The notes under the pieces were generated by a model, which saw only the letters and a list, made by a program, of their open reading frames with translations, made no database searches and was not told the origin of the DNA. From Microbacterium sp. ET2 (lineage in GTDB: Bacteria; Actinomycetota; Actinomycetes; Actinomycetales; Microbacteriaceae), in NCBI RefSeq assembly GCF_030347395.1, contig NZ_CP128170.1:3348001-3412000 (forward strand): a DNA stretch of 64,000 nt, written 5' to 3'. Positions 36,284 through 43,988 of the stretch are shown piece after piece. Numbering within the stretch: position 1 is the stretch's first letter; every line of letters begins with the position of its first letter. Made by a program: the position numbers and the translations under genes.

Positions 36284-36343
36284 TTGACTCCTGACATTCA
36301 CCGGCACTAGTGTCACCAGTTTACGCATGCTTGACTCCTGACA
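36284..36343. promoter_or_regulatory. direct-repeat operator candidate between CGNR regulator and EamA gene
   Basis: TTGACTCCTGACA occurs perfectly at 36284-36296 and 36331-36343, a 47-base period. Between them are the palindrome CACTAGTG (36305-36312) and, on the minus strand, a -10-like TAAACT (36318-36323). On the + strand TTGACT (36284) and TAGTGT (36308) could form a promoter with an 18-base spacer. The first copy also carries the AGGAG ribosome site of the CGNR gene. Confidence 0.6.
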
Positions 36344-36356
36344 GACGGATGATCCG

Positions 36357-37361
36357 ATGACCGCGACCGCGCCGCTGCCCGTGCTCTCCCTCGGCGTCCC
36401 CGCCGCCGCGTCGCGAACGGCCACGACGGGTCTGGTGATGGCTCTGGCGTCGGCGCTGGCGTTCTCCTCGAGCGGCCCCCTCATGAAGCCGCTGCTCGAG
36501 GCCGGGTGGTCTCTCGGAGCCGCGCTCCTGGTGCGGATGGGTGTCGCAGCCCTCGTGCTCTCGCCGGCGCTTGTGATCGCGATCCGTCGCCAGCGGCGGT
36601 TCGTCCGACGGCACTGGCCCCTCATCGTCGCCTTCGGTCTCATGCCGGTACTCGGATGTCAGCTGCTGTTCTTCTCGGCGATGCAGCGGATGCCGGTGGC
36701 CGTGGCGCTGCTCATCCAATACCTCGCGCCGGTTCTGCTCGTCGTCGCGGTCTGGATCCGCACCCGCCGGCGGCCGTCGTACCTCGTCCTCGCCGGGTCG
36801 GTGGTCGCGGTCGTGGGTCTGGTGCTCGTGGTGGACGTCTCGGGCGCCGCATTCGACCCGATCGGCGTGCTGTTCGCGCTCGGCGCGGCCGTGTGTGTGT
36901 GCGCGTACTTCGTCATCGCCGAGCGCGCCGGAGACGACCTGCCGCCCCTCGCGCTGGCCGCAGCCGGCCTCCTCTTCGGCGGTCTGGTGATGGCGGGGCT
37001 GTGCGCCACCGGCGTGCTGCCGTTTCATGCGGTCGCGGTGACGGTCACGCTTGCGGGGGCGGAGGTGGCGTGGTGGCTGCCCCTGCTGTGGGTCGCCGCA
37101 GTGGCGACCACGATCGGTTACGGGCTCGGCGTGATGGCCGTTCCACGGATCGGGTCTCGCGTCGGTTCCTTCGTCGGCCTGTCCGAGGTGCTGTTCGCCC
37201 TGGCCTTCGCCTGGATCTTCCTCTCGGAGATCCCGGCCGCCGTCCAGTTCGCCGGCGGAGCGCTCATCCTTGCGGGGGTGATCCTCGTCCGACTCGACGC
37301 GGCATCGTCGGCCGATGCGCGCGGACAGAGGGCTACGAGTCCCGTCGTGCCAGCTCCATGA
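36357..37361 (+). CDS. EamA/DMT family transporter
   Basis: A 334-residue membrane protein with ten hydrophobic segments in two EamA repeats (ASALAFSSSGPLMKPLLEAGW in the first; AVATTIGYGLGVMAVPRIGS and LSEVLFALAFAWIFLSE in the second), typical of drug/metabolite or amino-acid exporters. Divergent from the CGNR regulator, which probably controls it. Its last 29 bases overlap the end of the Lrp gene on the opposite strand. Confidence 0.92.
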   Translation: MTATAPLPVLSLGVPAAASRTATTGLVMALASALAFSSSGPLMKPLLEAGWSLGAALLVRMGVAALVLSPALVIAIRRQRRFVRRHWPLIVAFGLMPVLGCQLLFFSAMQRMPVAVALLIQYLAPVLLVVAVWIRTRRRPSYLVLAGSVVAVVGLVLVVDVSGAAFDPIGVLFALGAAVCVCAYFVIAERAGDDLPPLALAAAGLLFGGLVMAGLCATGVLPFHAVAVTVTLAGAEVAWWLPLLWVAAVATTIGYGLGVMAVPRIGSRVGSFVGLSEVLFALAFAWIFLSEIPAAVQFAGGALILAGVILVRLDAASSADARGQRATSPVVPAP

Positions 37362-37806
37362 GGGGTCGAACGCGATAGCCGATGACCTCTCCCATGACCA
37401 GGGAGGTCTCGGTGCGCTCGACGCCCTCGATGGCGAGGATCCGGGCGTCGGTGTCGAAGAGGTGCTGGGTGTCGCGACACGCCACACGCACCAGCAGGTC
37501 GACCTGGCCGCTCAGGCCATGGACCTGCACGATCTCGGGCACGCGTCCGAGCTCGGCGGTGATGCGGGGCAGGTCGGCCTGACGCACCGTAACGCTGAGG
37601 AACGCCTCGATCGGAAAGCCGAGGGCCTCCGGGGAGATCGCGCGTTCGTACGAGAGGAACACGCCCGTCCGCTCGAGCCGCGACATCCGCGCCTGGACCG
37701 TGTTGCGCGACAGGCCCAATCGCTCCGCCAGCGCGACGACCGTGGCGCGCGGATCGTCCGAGAGGGCCGCGAGGAGCTCGAGATCGACGTGATCGAGAGT
37801 GCTCAT
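37333..37806 (-). CDS. Lrp/AsnC family regulator, probably of the bkd operon
   Basis: A 157-residue leucine-responsive-type regulator. The N-terminal helix-turn-helix is ALAERLGLSRNTVQARMSRLE. The C-terminal RAM domain (VRVACRDTQHLFDTD, GVERTETSLVM) usually senses amino acids. It is divergent from the branched-chain keto acid dehydrogenase genes, as BkdR is in other bacteria, and inverted repeats lie between. The ATG at 37806 gives the usual MSTLDHVDLELLAAL; the frame above it is not coding. Confidence 0.9.
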   Translation of the reverse strand: MSTLDHVDLELLAALSDDPRATVVALAERLGLSRNTVQARMSRLERTGVFLSYERAISPEALGFPIEAFLSVTVRQADLPRITAELGRVPEIVQVHGLSGQVDLLVRVACRDTQHLFDTDARILAIEGVERTETSLVMGEVIGYRVRPLMELARRDS

Positions 37807-37844
37807 ACTGCGAAAGATTAGCAGGCTGATCTCGCCCCGTCTGC

Positions 37845-37900
37845 GCATGTTGCTCAACAATCACGAACATGCTTGAGCTAGGTGACAGAACGAGTAGCCT
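37845..37900. promoter_or_regulatory. Lrp operator candidate and bkd promoter
   Basis: GCATGTT (37845-37851) pairs with AACATGC (37866-37872), and GCTCAA (37852-37857) with TTGAGC (37873-37878). The second TTGAGC is also a -35 element, 16 bases before TAGCCT (37895-37900), giving a promoter toward bkdA. A repressor bound here would cover the -35 box. Confidence 0.6.
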
Positions 37901-37968
37901 CAGGCTTGTCGGCGACGCTGCCGGCGACTCACGCGCGACGCTTCACGAGAGCATCGCCTCGAGGAGGG

Positions 37969-39099
37969 ATGACAACGGTGCGCACCCTGAACCCCATGGC
38001 CGATCCGGCCACCGATGTGGACGACGTCGCTCGTCTGCTGACCCCCGCCGGCGAACGCGTGAGCGACGCGGATCTGCAGCAGTGGATCGAGGATGTCGAC
38101 ACCACCGCCATCCAGCGGCTCTACCGCGACATGGTGCTGCTGCGCCGCATCGATGCGGAGGGCGTAGCTCTCCAGCGGCAGGGGCAGGTGGGTCTGTGGC
38201 CGCCGTGCCAGGGGCAGGAGGCGACGCAGATCGGCACGGCCCGTGCGCTGCGTGCCGACGACTTCGCCTTCCCGAGCTACCGCGAGACCGGCGTCGTCTA
38301 CGCGCGGGGCGGCAAACCGTCAGACTACGTCCTCGCATGGCGCGGCGAGGGCCACTCCACCTACGACCCCCATGAGCTGCACACGGCGACCCAGCAGATC
38401 ATCATCGGGGCCCAGTCGCTCCACGCCGTCGGCTACGCGATGGGCGTGCAGCGCGACGGCGGCGACCAGGTGGCCGCGGCCTACTTCGGAGATGGCGCGA
38501 CCAGCCAGGGCGACGTCAACGAGGCGATGGTGTTCGCCTCCTCGTTCGGTGCGCCGGTGGTCTTCGTCTGCACGAACAACCAGTGGGCCATCTCCGAGCC
38601 GGTGAGCGTCCAGGCCCGCTTCCCGATCGCGGGGCGGGCGCCCGGGTTTGGGATCCCCAGCATGCGCGTGGACGGCAACGACGTGCTGGCGTGCCTGGCT
38701 GCGATGCGATGGGCGATCGACCACGCCCGGAAGGGCCGGGGCCCGGCCTTCATCGAGGCCGTCACCTATCGCATGGGTCCGCACACCACCTCGGACGACC
38801 CCACCCGCTACCGCGACAAGGAGGAGGTCGAGATCTGGCGTCGCCGCGACCCGATCGACCGGGTGGAAGCCCTGCTGCGCACCGAGGGTGCGTTCGACGA
38901 CGACCTCGTCGCCGAGGTCGCCGCGGACGCCGACGCGCTCGCCGACGAGGTCCGCCAGGCCGCGATGGGGGCGGTGACGCGTCCCCCGCTGTCGATCTTC
39001 GATGCCGTCTACGCCGAGCCCCACTCCGGCATCGACGCACAGCGTGCCGCGTACGCCGCGTACCTCGACGGGTTCGCCGCGGTGGCGGAGGAGGGCTGA
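37969..39099 (+). CDS. bkdA: branched-chain 2-oxoacid dehydrogenase E1 alpha
   Basis: Thiamine-diphosphate subunit that decarboxylates keto acids of leucine, isoleucine and valine. In 376 residues it shows GLWPPCQGQEATQIG and the ThDP/Mg motif GDGATSQGDVNEAMVFASS ... NNQWAIS. The phosphorylation-loop region YRMGPHTTSDDPTRYR is also present. The ATG at 37969 is directly after GAGGAGGG; GTG 37978 would have better spacing from it. The neighbours E1 beta and E2 follow in the same operon. Confidence 0.93.
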   Translation: MTTVRTLNPMADPATDVDDVARLLTPAGERVSDADLQQWIEDVDTTAIQRLYRDMVLLRRIDAEGVALQRQGQVGLWPPCQGQEATQIGTARALRADDFAFPSYRETGVVYARGGKPSDYVLAWRGEGHSTYDPHELHTATQQIIIGAQSLHAVGYAMGVQRDGGDQVAAAYFGDGATSQGDVNEAMVFASSFGAPVVFVCTNNQWAISEPVSVQARFPIAGRAPGFGIPSMRVDGNDVLACLAAMRWAIDHARKGRGPAFIEAVTYRMGPHTTSDDPTRYRDKEEVEIWRRRDPIDRVEALLRTEGAFDDDLVAEVAADADALADEVRQAAMGAVTRPPLSIFDAVYAEPHSGIDAQRAAYAAYLDGFAAVAEEG

Positions 39100-39101
39100 C
39101 C

Positions 39102-40112
39102 ATGGTGCAGTTGACGATGGCGAAGGCGATCAACGAGGGTCTGCGCCGTGCGATGGCGGATGACCCCAAGGTGCTGGTGCTGGGGGAGGACATCGGCAAG
39201 CTGGGCGGCGTCTTCCGCGTCACCGACCGCCTCCAGGAGGAGTTCGGTGCGCAGCGCGTCATCGACACCCCGCTGGCCGAGTCGGGCATCGTCGGCACCG
39301 CTGTCGGCCTCGCCCTCCGGGGCTTCCGGCCGGTGGTGGAGATCCAGTTCGACGGCTTCGTTTATCCGGCCTTCGACCAGATCGTCTGTCAGGTCGCCAA
39401 GCTCCACTACCGCACCCGCGGCAATGTCCGGATGCCGCTGACGATCCGCATCCCGTGGGCGGGGGGCGTCGGCGCGGCGGAGCATCACTCGGAATCACCG
39501 GAGGCGTATTTCGTCCACACGTCGGGCCTGCGCGTGGTGGCGGTGTCCAACCCGCAGGACGCCTACGTCATGCTCCGCCAGGCGATCGCCTCGGATGACC
39601 CGGTGGTCTACTTCGAGCCCAAGCGGCTCTACCACACCAGGGCCGAGGTCCACCTCGACGTCGACCCCGCCGATGCCCCGCCGATGGGCCTCGCCCGTGT
39701 CGCCCGCGAGGGCACCGACGTCACCGTGCTGACCTACGGTGCCCAGGTAGCCACGGCGTTGGACGCCGCCCTGGCCGCCGAGGAGGACGGGATCTCGCTC
39801 GAGGTGATCGACCTGCGTTCGCTCTCACCGGTGGACTACCGGACGATCGGCGCGTCGGTGCGCAAGACAGGACGCGTCGTGGTCACCCATGAGGCCGCGC
39901 GCGAGGCCGGGGTGGGCGCCGAGCTGGTCGCCAGTGTCACCGAGCGGTGCTTCCACTATCTGGAGTCGCCTCCCGTCCGGGTGACGGGACACGACATCCC
40001 CTACCCGCCCGCGAAGCTCGAGAAGCACCATGTTCCCGACCTCGACCGCGTCCTCGACGCCGTCGACCGCGTGCTCGAGCGCCCGAACAGCCTGACGGGG
40101 GTGGAGCTGTGA
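39102..40112 (+). CDS. bkdB: branched-chain 2-oxoacid dehydrogenase E1 beta
   Basis: Second E1 subunit, 336 residues. It begins MVQLTMAKAINEGLRRAMADD and has LGEDIGKLGGVF, DTPLAESGIVGTAVGLALRG and PWAGGVGAAEHHSESPE, typical of E1 beta. The ATG at 39102 has GGAGGAGGG upstream and lies 2 bases past the bkdA stop. The stop overlaps the E2 start (GTGA). Confidence 0.95.
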   Translation: MVQLTMAKAINEGLRRAMADDPKVLVLGEDIGKLGGVFRVTDRLQEEFGAQRVIDTPLAESGIVGTAVGLALRGFRPVVEIQFDGFVYPAFDQIVCQVAKLHYRTRGNVRMPLTIRIPWAGGVGAAEHHSESPEAYFVHTSGLRVVAVSNPQDAYVMLRQAIASDDPVVYFEPKRLYHTRAEVHLDVDPADAPPMGLARVAREGTDVTVLTYGAQVATALDAALAAEEDGISLEVIDLRSLSPVDYRTIGASVRKTGRVVVTHEAAREAGVGAELVASVTERCFHYLESPPVRVTGHDIPYPPAKLEKHHVPDLDRVLDAVDRVLERPNSLTGVEL

Positions 40113-41506
40113 TCCAGGAGTTCCGCCTCCCCGATCTCGGTGAGGGACTGCCCGAGGCCGAGCTCGTGCAGTGGCTCGTCGCCGAGGGCGACCGTGTCGC
40201 CCTGAACCAGACCATCGCCGAGGTCGAGACGGCGAAGGCCGTCGTGGAGCTGCCCTCGCCGCATGCCGGGGTCGTGCAGGTGCTGCACGCTGCGGCGGGC
40301 GACGTGGTGGAGGTCGGTTCACCGCTGATCTCCTTCGAGGTGGGCGCGGAGGCTTCCGGAAGCCCCGCACCGCCGGACGCGTCCTCGGCGACACGCGACA
40401 AACCCGCGGCGGGTGAGGTCATCGCCGCCGACGCACCGGCCGACGACGCCGCCGGGCCGAACCTCGTCGGCTACGGCGCCGGGCCGCGCAGCGGGAACCG
40501 TCCGCGGCGTCGGCCGCGGATCGCGGCGTCGACATTCCCGTCGGCGGCGACGGACACCGCGGTCCTCGCCGTCGCGCCGCACGACGACATCCGTCTCGTG
40601 GAGGACGTGGAGTCCCTGCAGGAACGGCCGAGGTCGACCCCGCCGGTCCGCAAGCTCGCCAAAGACCTCGATGTCGACATCGCGCTGGTGACGGGGACCG
40701 GCCCGGGCGGTCTCATCACCCGCGACGACGTCCGCGGCTATGCAGAGACGACGACCCGCGCCGCCCAGCCGGCGAGCGACGTCCGCGCGCAGGACACGGC
40801 GGATACGGGGGAGACCCGGATCCCGATCCGGGGCGTTCGCAAGCACACCGCGGAGGCGATGGTGACGAGCGCCTTCACTGCGCCGCACGTCACCGTCTTC
40901 CTCACCGTCGATGTCACCGAGACGACCGAGCTCGTGGCATCCCTGCGCGAGGACCGCTCGCTCGCCGACCACCGCATCGGCGTCCTCGCCGTGGCGGCCA
41001 AGGCCGTCTGCCTGGCGCTGCGTCACCACCCGACTCTGAACTCGAGGTGGGACGGCGAGCGCGGTGAGATCGTGCAGCATCACGGTGTGCACCTCGGGAT
41101 CGCGGCCGCGACCGAGCGCGGCCTCGTCGTGCCGAACATCCGCCATGCCGACCGGATGACCCTGCCCGTTCTCGCCGACGCGATCCGCGACCTTGCGACC
41201 ACGGCCCGTGCCGGCAAGACCTCGCCCGAAGCGATGCGCGGGGGGACCTTCTCCATCACCAACGTGGGCGTCTTCGGCGTGGATGCGGGAACACCGATCC
41301 TCAATCCCGGCGAAGCCGGCATCCTCGCCATCGGCGCGGTACGTCGCCAGCCGTGGGAGCATCGCGGCCAGATCGCGCTCCGCGAGGTGGTCACCCTCGC
41401 CCTGTCCTTCGATCACCGTCTCGTCGACGGCGAACAGGGGTCGCGGTTCCTCGCCGACGTCGGGGCGGTGCTGCGGGAGCCCGGGCGGGCGATGCTGCTG
41501 ACCTGA
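40109..41506 (+). CDS. bkdC: branched-chain 2-oxoacid dehydrogenase E2 (dihydrolipoyl acyltransferase)
   Basis: Core acyltransferase of the complex, 465 residues. Domains in order are one lipoyl domain (lipoyl Lys in EVETAKAVVEL near 42), a Pro/Ala linker, an E3-binding domain (PVRKLAKDLDVDIALVTGTG near 175) and the catalytic domain ending LSFDHRLVDGEQGSRFL with His and Asp of the active site. GTG start overlapping bkdB by 4 bases. No E3 (lipoamide dehydrogenase) gene is in the window, so E3 must be shared from elsewhere. Confidence 0.95.
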   Translation: MIQEFRLPDLGEGLPEAELVQWLVAEGDRVALNQTIAEVETAKAVVELPSPHAGVVQVLHAAAGDVVEVGSPLISFEVGAEASGSPAPPDASSATRDKPAAGEVIAADAPADDAAGPNLVGYGAGPRSGNRPRRRPRIAASTFPSAATDTAVLAVAPHDDIRLVEDVESLQERPRSTPPVRKLAKDLDVDIALVTGTGPGGLITRDDVRGYAETTTRAAQPASDVRAQDTADTGETRIPIRGVRKHTAEAMVTSAFTAPHVTVFLTVDVTETTELVASLREDRSLADHRIGVLAVAAKAVCLALRHHPTLNSRWDGERGEIVQHHGVHLGIAAATERGLVVPNIRHADRMTLPVLADAIRDLATTARAGKTSPEAMRGGTFSITNVGVFGVDAGTPILNPGEAGILAIGAVRRQPWEHRGQIALREVVTLALSFDHRLVDGEQGSRFLADVGAVLREPGRAMLLT

Positions 41507-41524
41507 GCGTCGCTGCGGGAACCG

Positions 41525-43270
41525 TCACGCCTGCGTGAACAGGCCCCTGCCGCGTCGTCGCAGATAGTCGTAGGCCTCCGCATACGTCTGCGGTTCGTCC
41601 TGGGACCCCTCGCCGTACCGCGCCTGGAGGAGGCCGAGCAGCCCTCGTCCGGGGGGACTGAGCGGTTTGTCGCGGTGCGGCGACGACGTCACGTCGATCG
41701 GCTCCTCGGCCTGAGGGTTCGGCGGGTGGTACATGGGGTGGACCGTCGGCCAGGTGGCGGGATGACGGGGCCTGCTGAGGTTGAGAACGGAGAAGAGCGT
41801 GTTCGCCCCTGCATCCCGGCGGTTCAGCGGCTGGAGGCCATGGCGGCGGGCGAGGGTCGCGATCACCGAGCCGTGGTGCATCTCGTCGTTGATGACGGTG
41901 CCCGCCCGGGTGTACGCCGACACCGCGATCGCGGGGACGCGACCTCCCAGCCTGTCGAAGGCGAAACCCATCTCTCCCGGCGCAGCGTCCGCCACCGGGG
42001 GCACGGCCCTGGGCGGCGCGACATGGTCGTAGGTGCCGCCGTGCTCGTCGAAGGTGATGAGGAGCAGGGTGTTCAGGGCGTTCGACCCGGTGGCACTGGC
42101 GCTCGTCCGGATCGCGTCGTAGATGCTCGCCACGAGCTTCTCGCCGGCGCGGACGTCGGAGACGGCCGAGTCGATGACCATCCGGCCGTCGACCTCGCTG
42201 GAACGGTAGACGCCGAATGGGGGGTGGAAGTCGTTGTGGTTGTATGTCAGGCGCGGTTCGATGAACGCGTAAGCGGGCAGAGTGCCGTTCTCGACGTCCC
42301 TGTAGAACTCCGGCATGAAGGCGAAATGCTCGGTGCGCCAGAACTGCTCCAGCACCGGCGCGTGAAGCACGCCGGTCAGTGAGACCAGCTGCATCTCATC
42401 GAAGTAGACCTTCCAGGACAGTCCGGCGTCCTCGAGTCGATTGAAGATCGTCGGTGTCGGGGGCGCGTTCAGCCACTTGTCGTATCCGCCGCCGTGCTTG
42501 TTCGTCACGAAGCCGTGGGAGGTCGAGGCGTGGAAGAACGACCGGTTGCAGTACGTCTGGGACGGCACACCCGCGAACCAGGCGTCGAACACGGCGAACT
42601 CCCGGGCGAGGGTCGACAGGACCGGGAGTTGCTCGGGTGAGAACCCGCCCATGATCTGCGACGCCTCCTCGAGCGTCGGCTCCGTGCCGCGGCGCAGTCG
42701 CGTGAAGTTGTTCCAGTAGTCTTGGACGAAGCCCTCCATCGTCGGTCGGGTCCCCGGCGGGGGCGCATTGAACGGGGAAGCCATCTGTCCCACCTGCGCC
42801 GTGGCATTGCCCGGCGGGTCGACGCGGCCGAAGAGCTGGGTGTTGACGTGCGGGAACTCCTCGCCCGGGTCGGGGTTGGGAAGTCCCATCACGACATCTG
42901 TCGCTCCGGAGTACACGTGCGCGGCGACGCGGTCGCCGTGCGGCGAGCGGTTCGCATAGTCGCCGAATGCGAGCCCGTCGAACCGCGACCGCTCGGGCAG
43001 GGTGTCGGGGGTGTAGAGCCACCCGAGCATGTTGTCGAACGACCGGTTCTCGCCCATGAACACCACGATGTGATCGAAGCCGGGTTCGGAGCGTGCGGCG
43101 AGCGCGGGGAGGTCCTGCGTTCCCTCCTGCACACCGACGGCGTGGCCGATCGCCGCGCCGCCGGTGGCGCCGACGGCCCCGCCCACGGCGAACCCTGCCG
43201 CCGCCAGGCCGCCGACCTTGAGGAAGTCACGGCGTGAGGTGACGGCCTCTTCTTCGAGGTTCTCGCGCAT
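41525..43270 (-). CDS. Tat-exported phosphoesterase (phospholipase C / acid phosphatase family)
   Basis: A 581-residue secreted enzyme of the phosphoesterase family that includes phospholipase C and AcpA. A twin-arginine signal SRRDFLKVGG is followed by an Ala/Gly-rich hydrophobic stretch. Catalytic signatures are FMGENRSFDNMLGW, NDFHPPFG and ITFDEHGGTYDHV. It is transcribed against the bkd and leucine genes and ends 18 bases from the bkdC stop. It may be a TetR-linked unit, but its own 5' region shows no clear promoter. Confidence 0.92.
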   Translation of the reverse strand: MRENLEEEAVTSRRDFLKVGGLAAAGFAVGGAVGATGGAAIGHAVGVQEGTQDLPALAARSEPGFDHIVVFMGENRSFDNMLGWLYTPDTLPERSRFDGLAFGDYANRSPHGDRVAAHVYSGATDVVMGLPNPDPGEEFPHVNTQLFGRVDPPGNATAQVGQMASPFNAPPPGTRPTMEGFVQDYWNNFTRLRRGTEPTLEEASQIMGGFSPEQLPVLSTLAREFAVFDAWFAGVPSQTYCNRSFFHASTSHGFVTNKHGGGYDKWLNAPPTPTIFNRLEDAGLSWKVYFDEMQLVSLTGVLHAPVLEQFWRTEHFAFMPEFYRDVENGTLPAYAFIEPRLTYNHNDFHPPFGVYRSSEVDGRMVIDSAVSDVRAGEKLVASIYDAIRTSASATGSNALNTLLLITFDEHGGTYDHVAPPRAVPPVADAAPGEMGFAFDRLGGRVPAIAVSAYTRAGTVINDEMHHGSVIATLARRHGLQPLNRRDAGANTLFSVLNLSRPRHPATWPTVHPMYHPPNPQAEEPIDVTSSPHRDKPLSPPGRGLLGLLQARYGEGSQDEPQTYAEAYDYLRRRGRGLFTQA

Positions 43271-43289
43271 CGTGCTGTGAGGATACCGC

Positions 43290-43883
43290 TCAGACGGCCA
43301 GTGCGGCTCCTGCCATGTCCGTCAGGATTCCGCGGACGAGCGCCTGGTCGGGTGCGTCCAGACCCGTGCGGATGCTGTGCGGCGTGGAGTTGATGAGGCC
43401 GAAGCACGCGTAGGCCCGCACGCGGAGGTCCTGCTCGCTGCGGTCCGGGTGGACCGCGGCGAGGACACCGACCCACATCTCGACGTATTCGCGCTGCAGA
43501 CGGCGCACGGCCCGACGATCCTCGACGCCGAGGTTCGCCAGGTCGCGGTCCTGCACGCGGATGACGTCCGCGTCGGTCAGGGCGAAGTCGACGTGGAAGG
43601 CCACCAGCTGCGCGAGGCGCGCGTCGGGGTCATCCGTCCGCTCGATCACCGCTCGTCCGCCGTCGCGCAGCCGTTCGCTCACGCCGATGAGGATCGCCGC
43701 GAGCAGCGCCTGCTTGTTGGCGAAATGGCGGTAGATCGCCGGTCCGCTCACGCCGACCGCCGACCCGAGGTCTTCGAGGCTGACGCCGGTGAACCCCCGC
43801 TCGGCGAACAGGCGCGCCGCCTCGGCGAGGAGAGCGGAGTGTCGATCCGCCTTGGCTCGATCGCGACCCGTGGTGCTTGCCAT
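43290..43883 (-). CDS. TetR family regulator of the acyl-CoA carboxylase cluster
   Basis: A 197-residue TetR protein. The helix-turn-helix at about 36-58 (VSLEDLGSAVGVSGPAIYRHF) is typical, and the rest is a helical ligand domain. It is divergent from accD1, and two identical GTTA-N8-TAAC boxes lie between the genes, one just before its own start. Control by an acyl-CoA intermediate of leucine breakdown is likely but inferred. It lies 19 bases from the phosphoesterase start on the same strand. Confidence 0.92.
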   Translation of the reverse strand: MASTTGRDRAKADRHSALLAEAARLFAERGFTGVSLEDLGSAVGVSGPAIYRHFANKQALLAAILIGVSERLRDGGRAVIERTDDPDARLAQLVAFHVDFALTDADVIRVQDRDLANLGVEDRRAVRRLQREYVEMWVGVLAAVHPDRSEQDLRVRAYACFGLINSTPHSIRTGLDAPDQALVRGILTDMAGAALAV

Positions 43884-43887
43884 TTCA

Positions 43888-43903
43888 GTTAATCCCCGCT
43901 AAC
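43888..43903. promoter_or_regulatory. TetR operator candidate, box 1
   Basis: GTTA-N8-TAAC (GTTAATCCCCGCTAAC), 4 bases from the TetR start codon. Same half-sites and spacing as box 2. It would autoregulate tetR. Confidence 0.7.
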
Positions 43904-43914
43904 GTGAGAGCTCG

Positions 43915-43930
43915 GTTAACGCACACTAAC
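43915..43930. promoter_or_regulatory. TetR operator candidate, box 2
   Basis: GTTA-N8-TAAC (GTTAACGCACACTAAC), extended by outer G and C to GGTTA/TAACC. It lies 27 bases from box 1 and 58 bases before accD1. Confidence 0.72.
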
Positions 43931-43988
43931 CGTCCCCGGCGCGCCGCGACAACGGGCGTGACCGGATCGTGACGTCGACGGAGATGAC

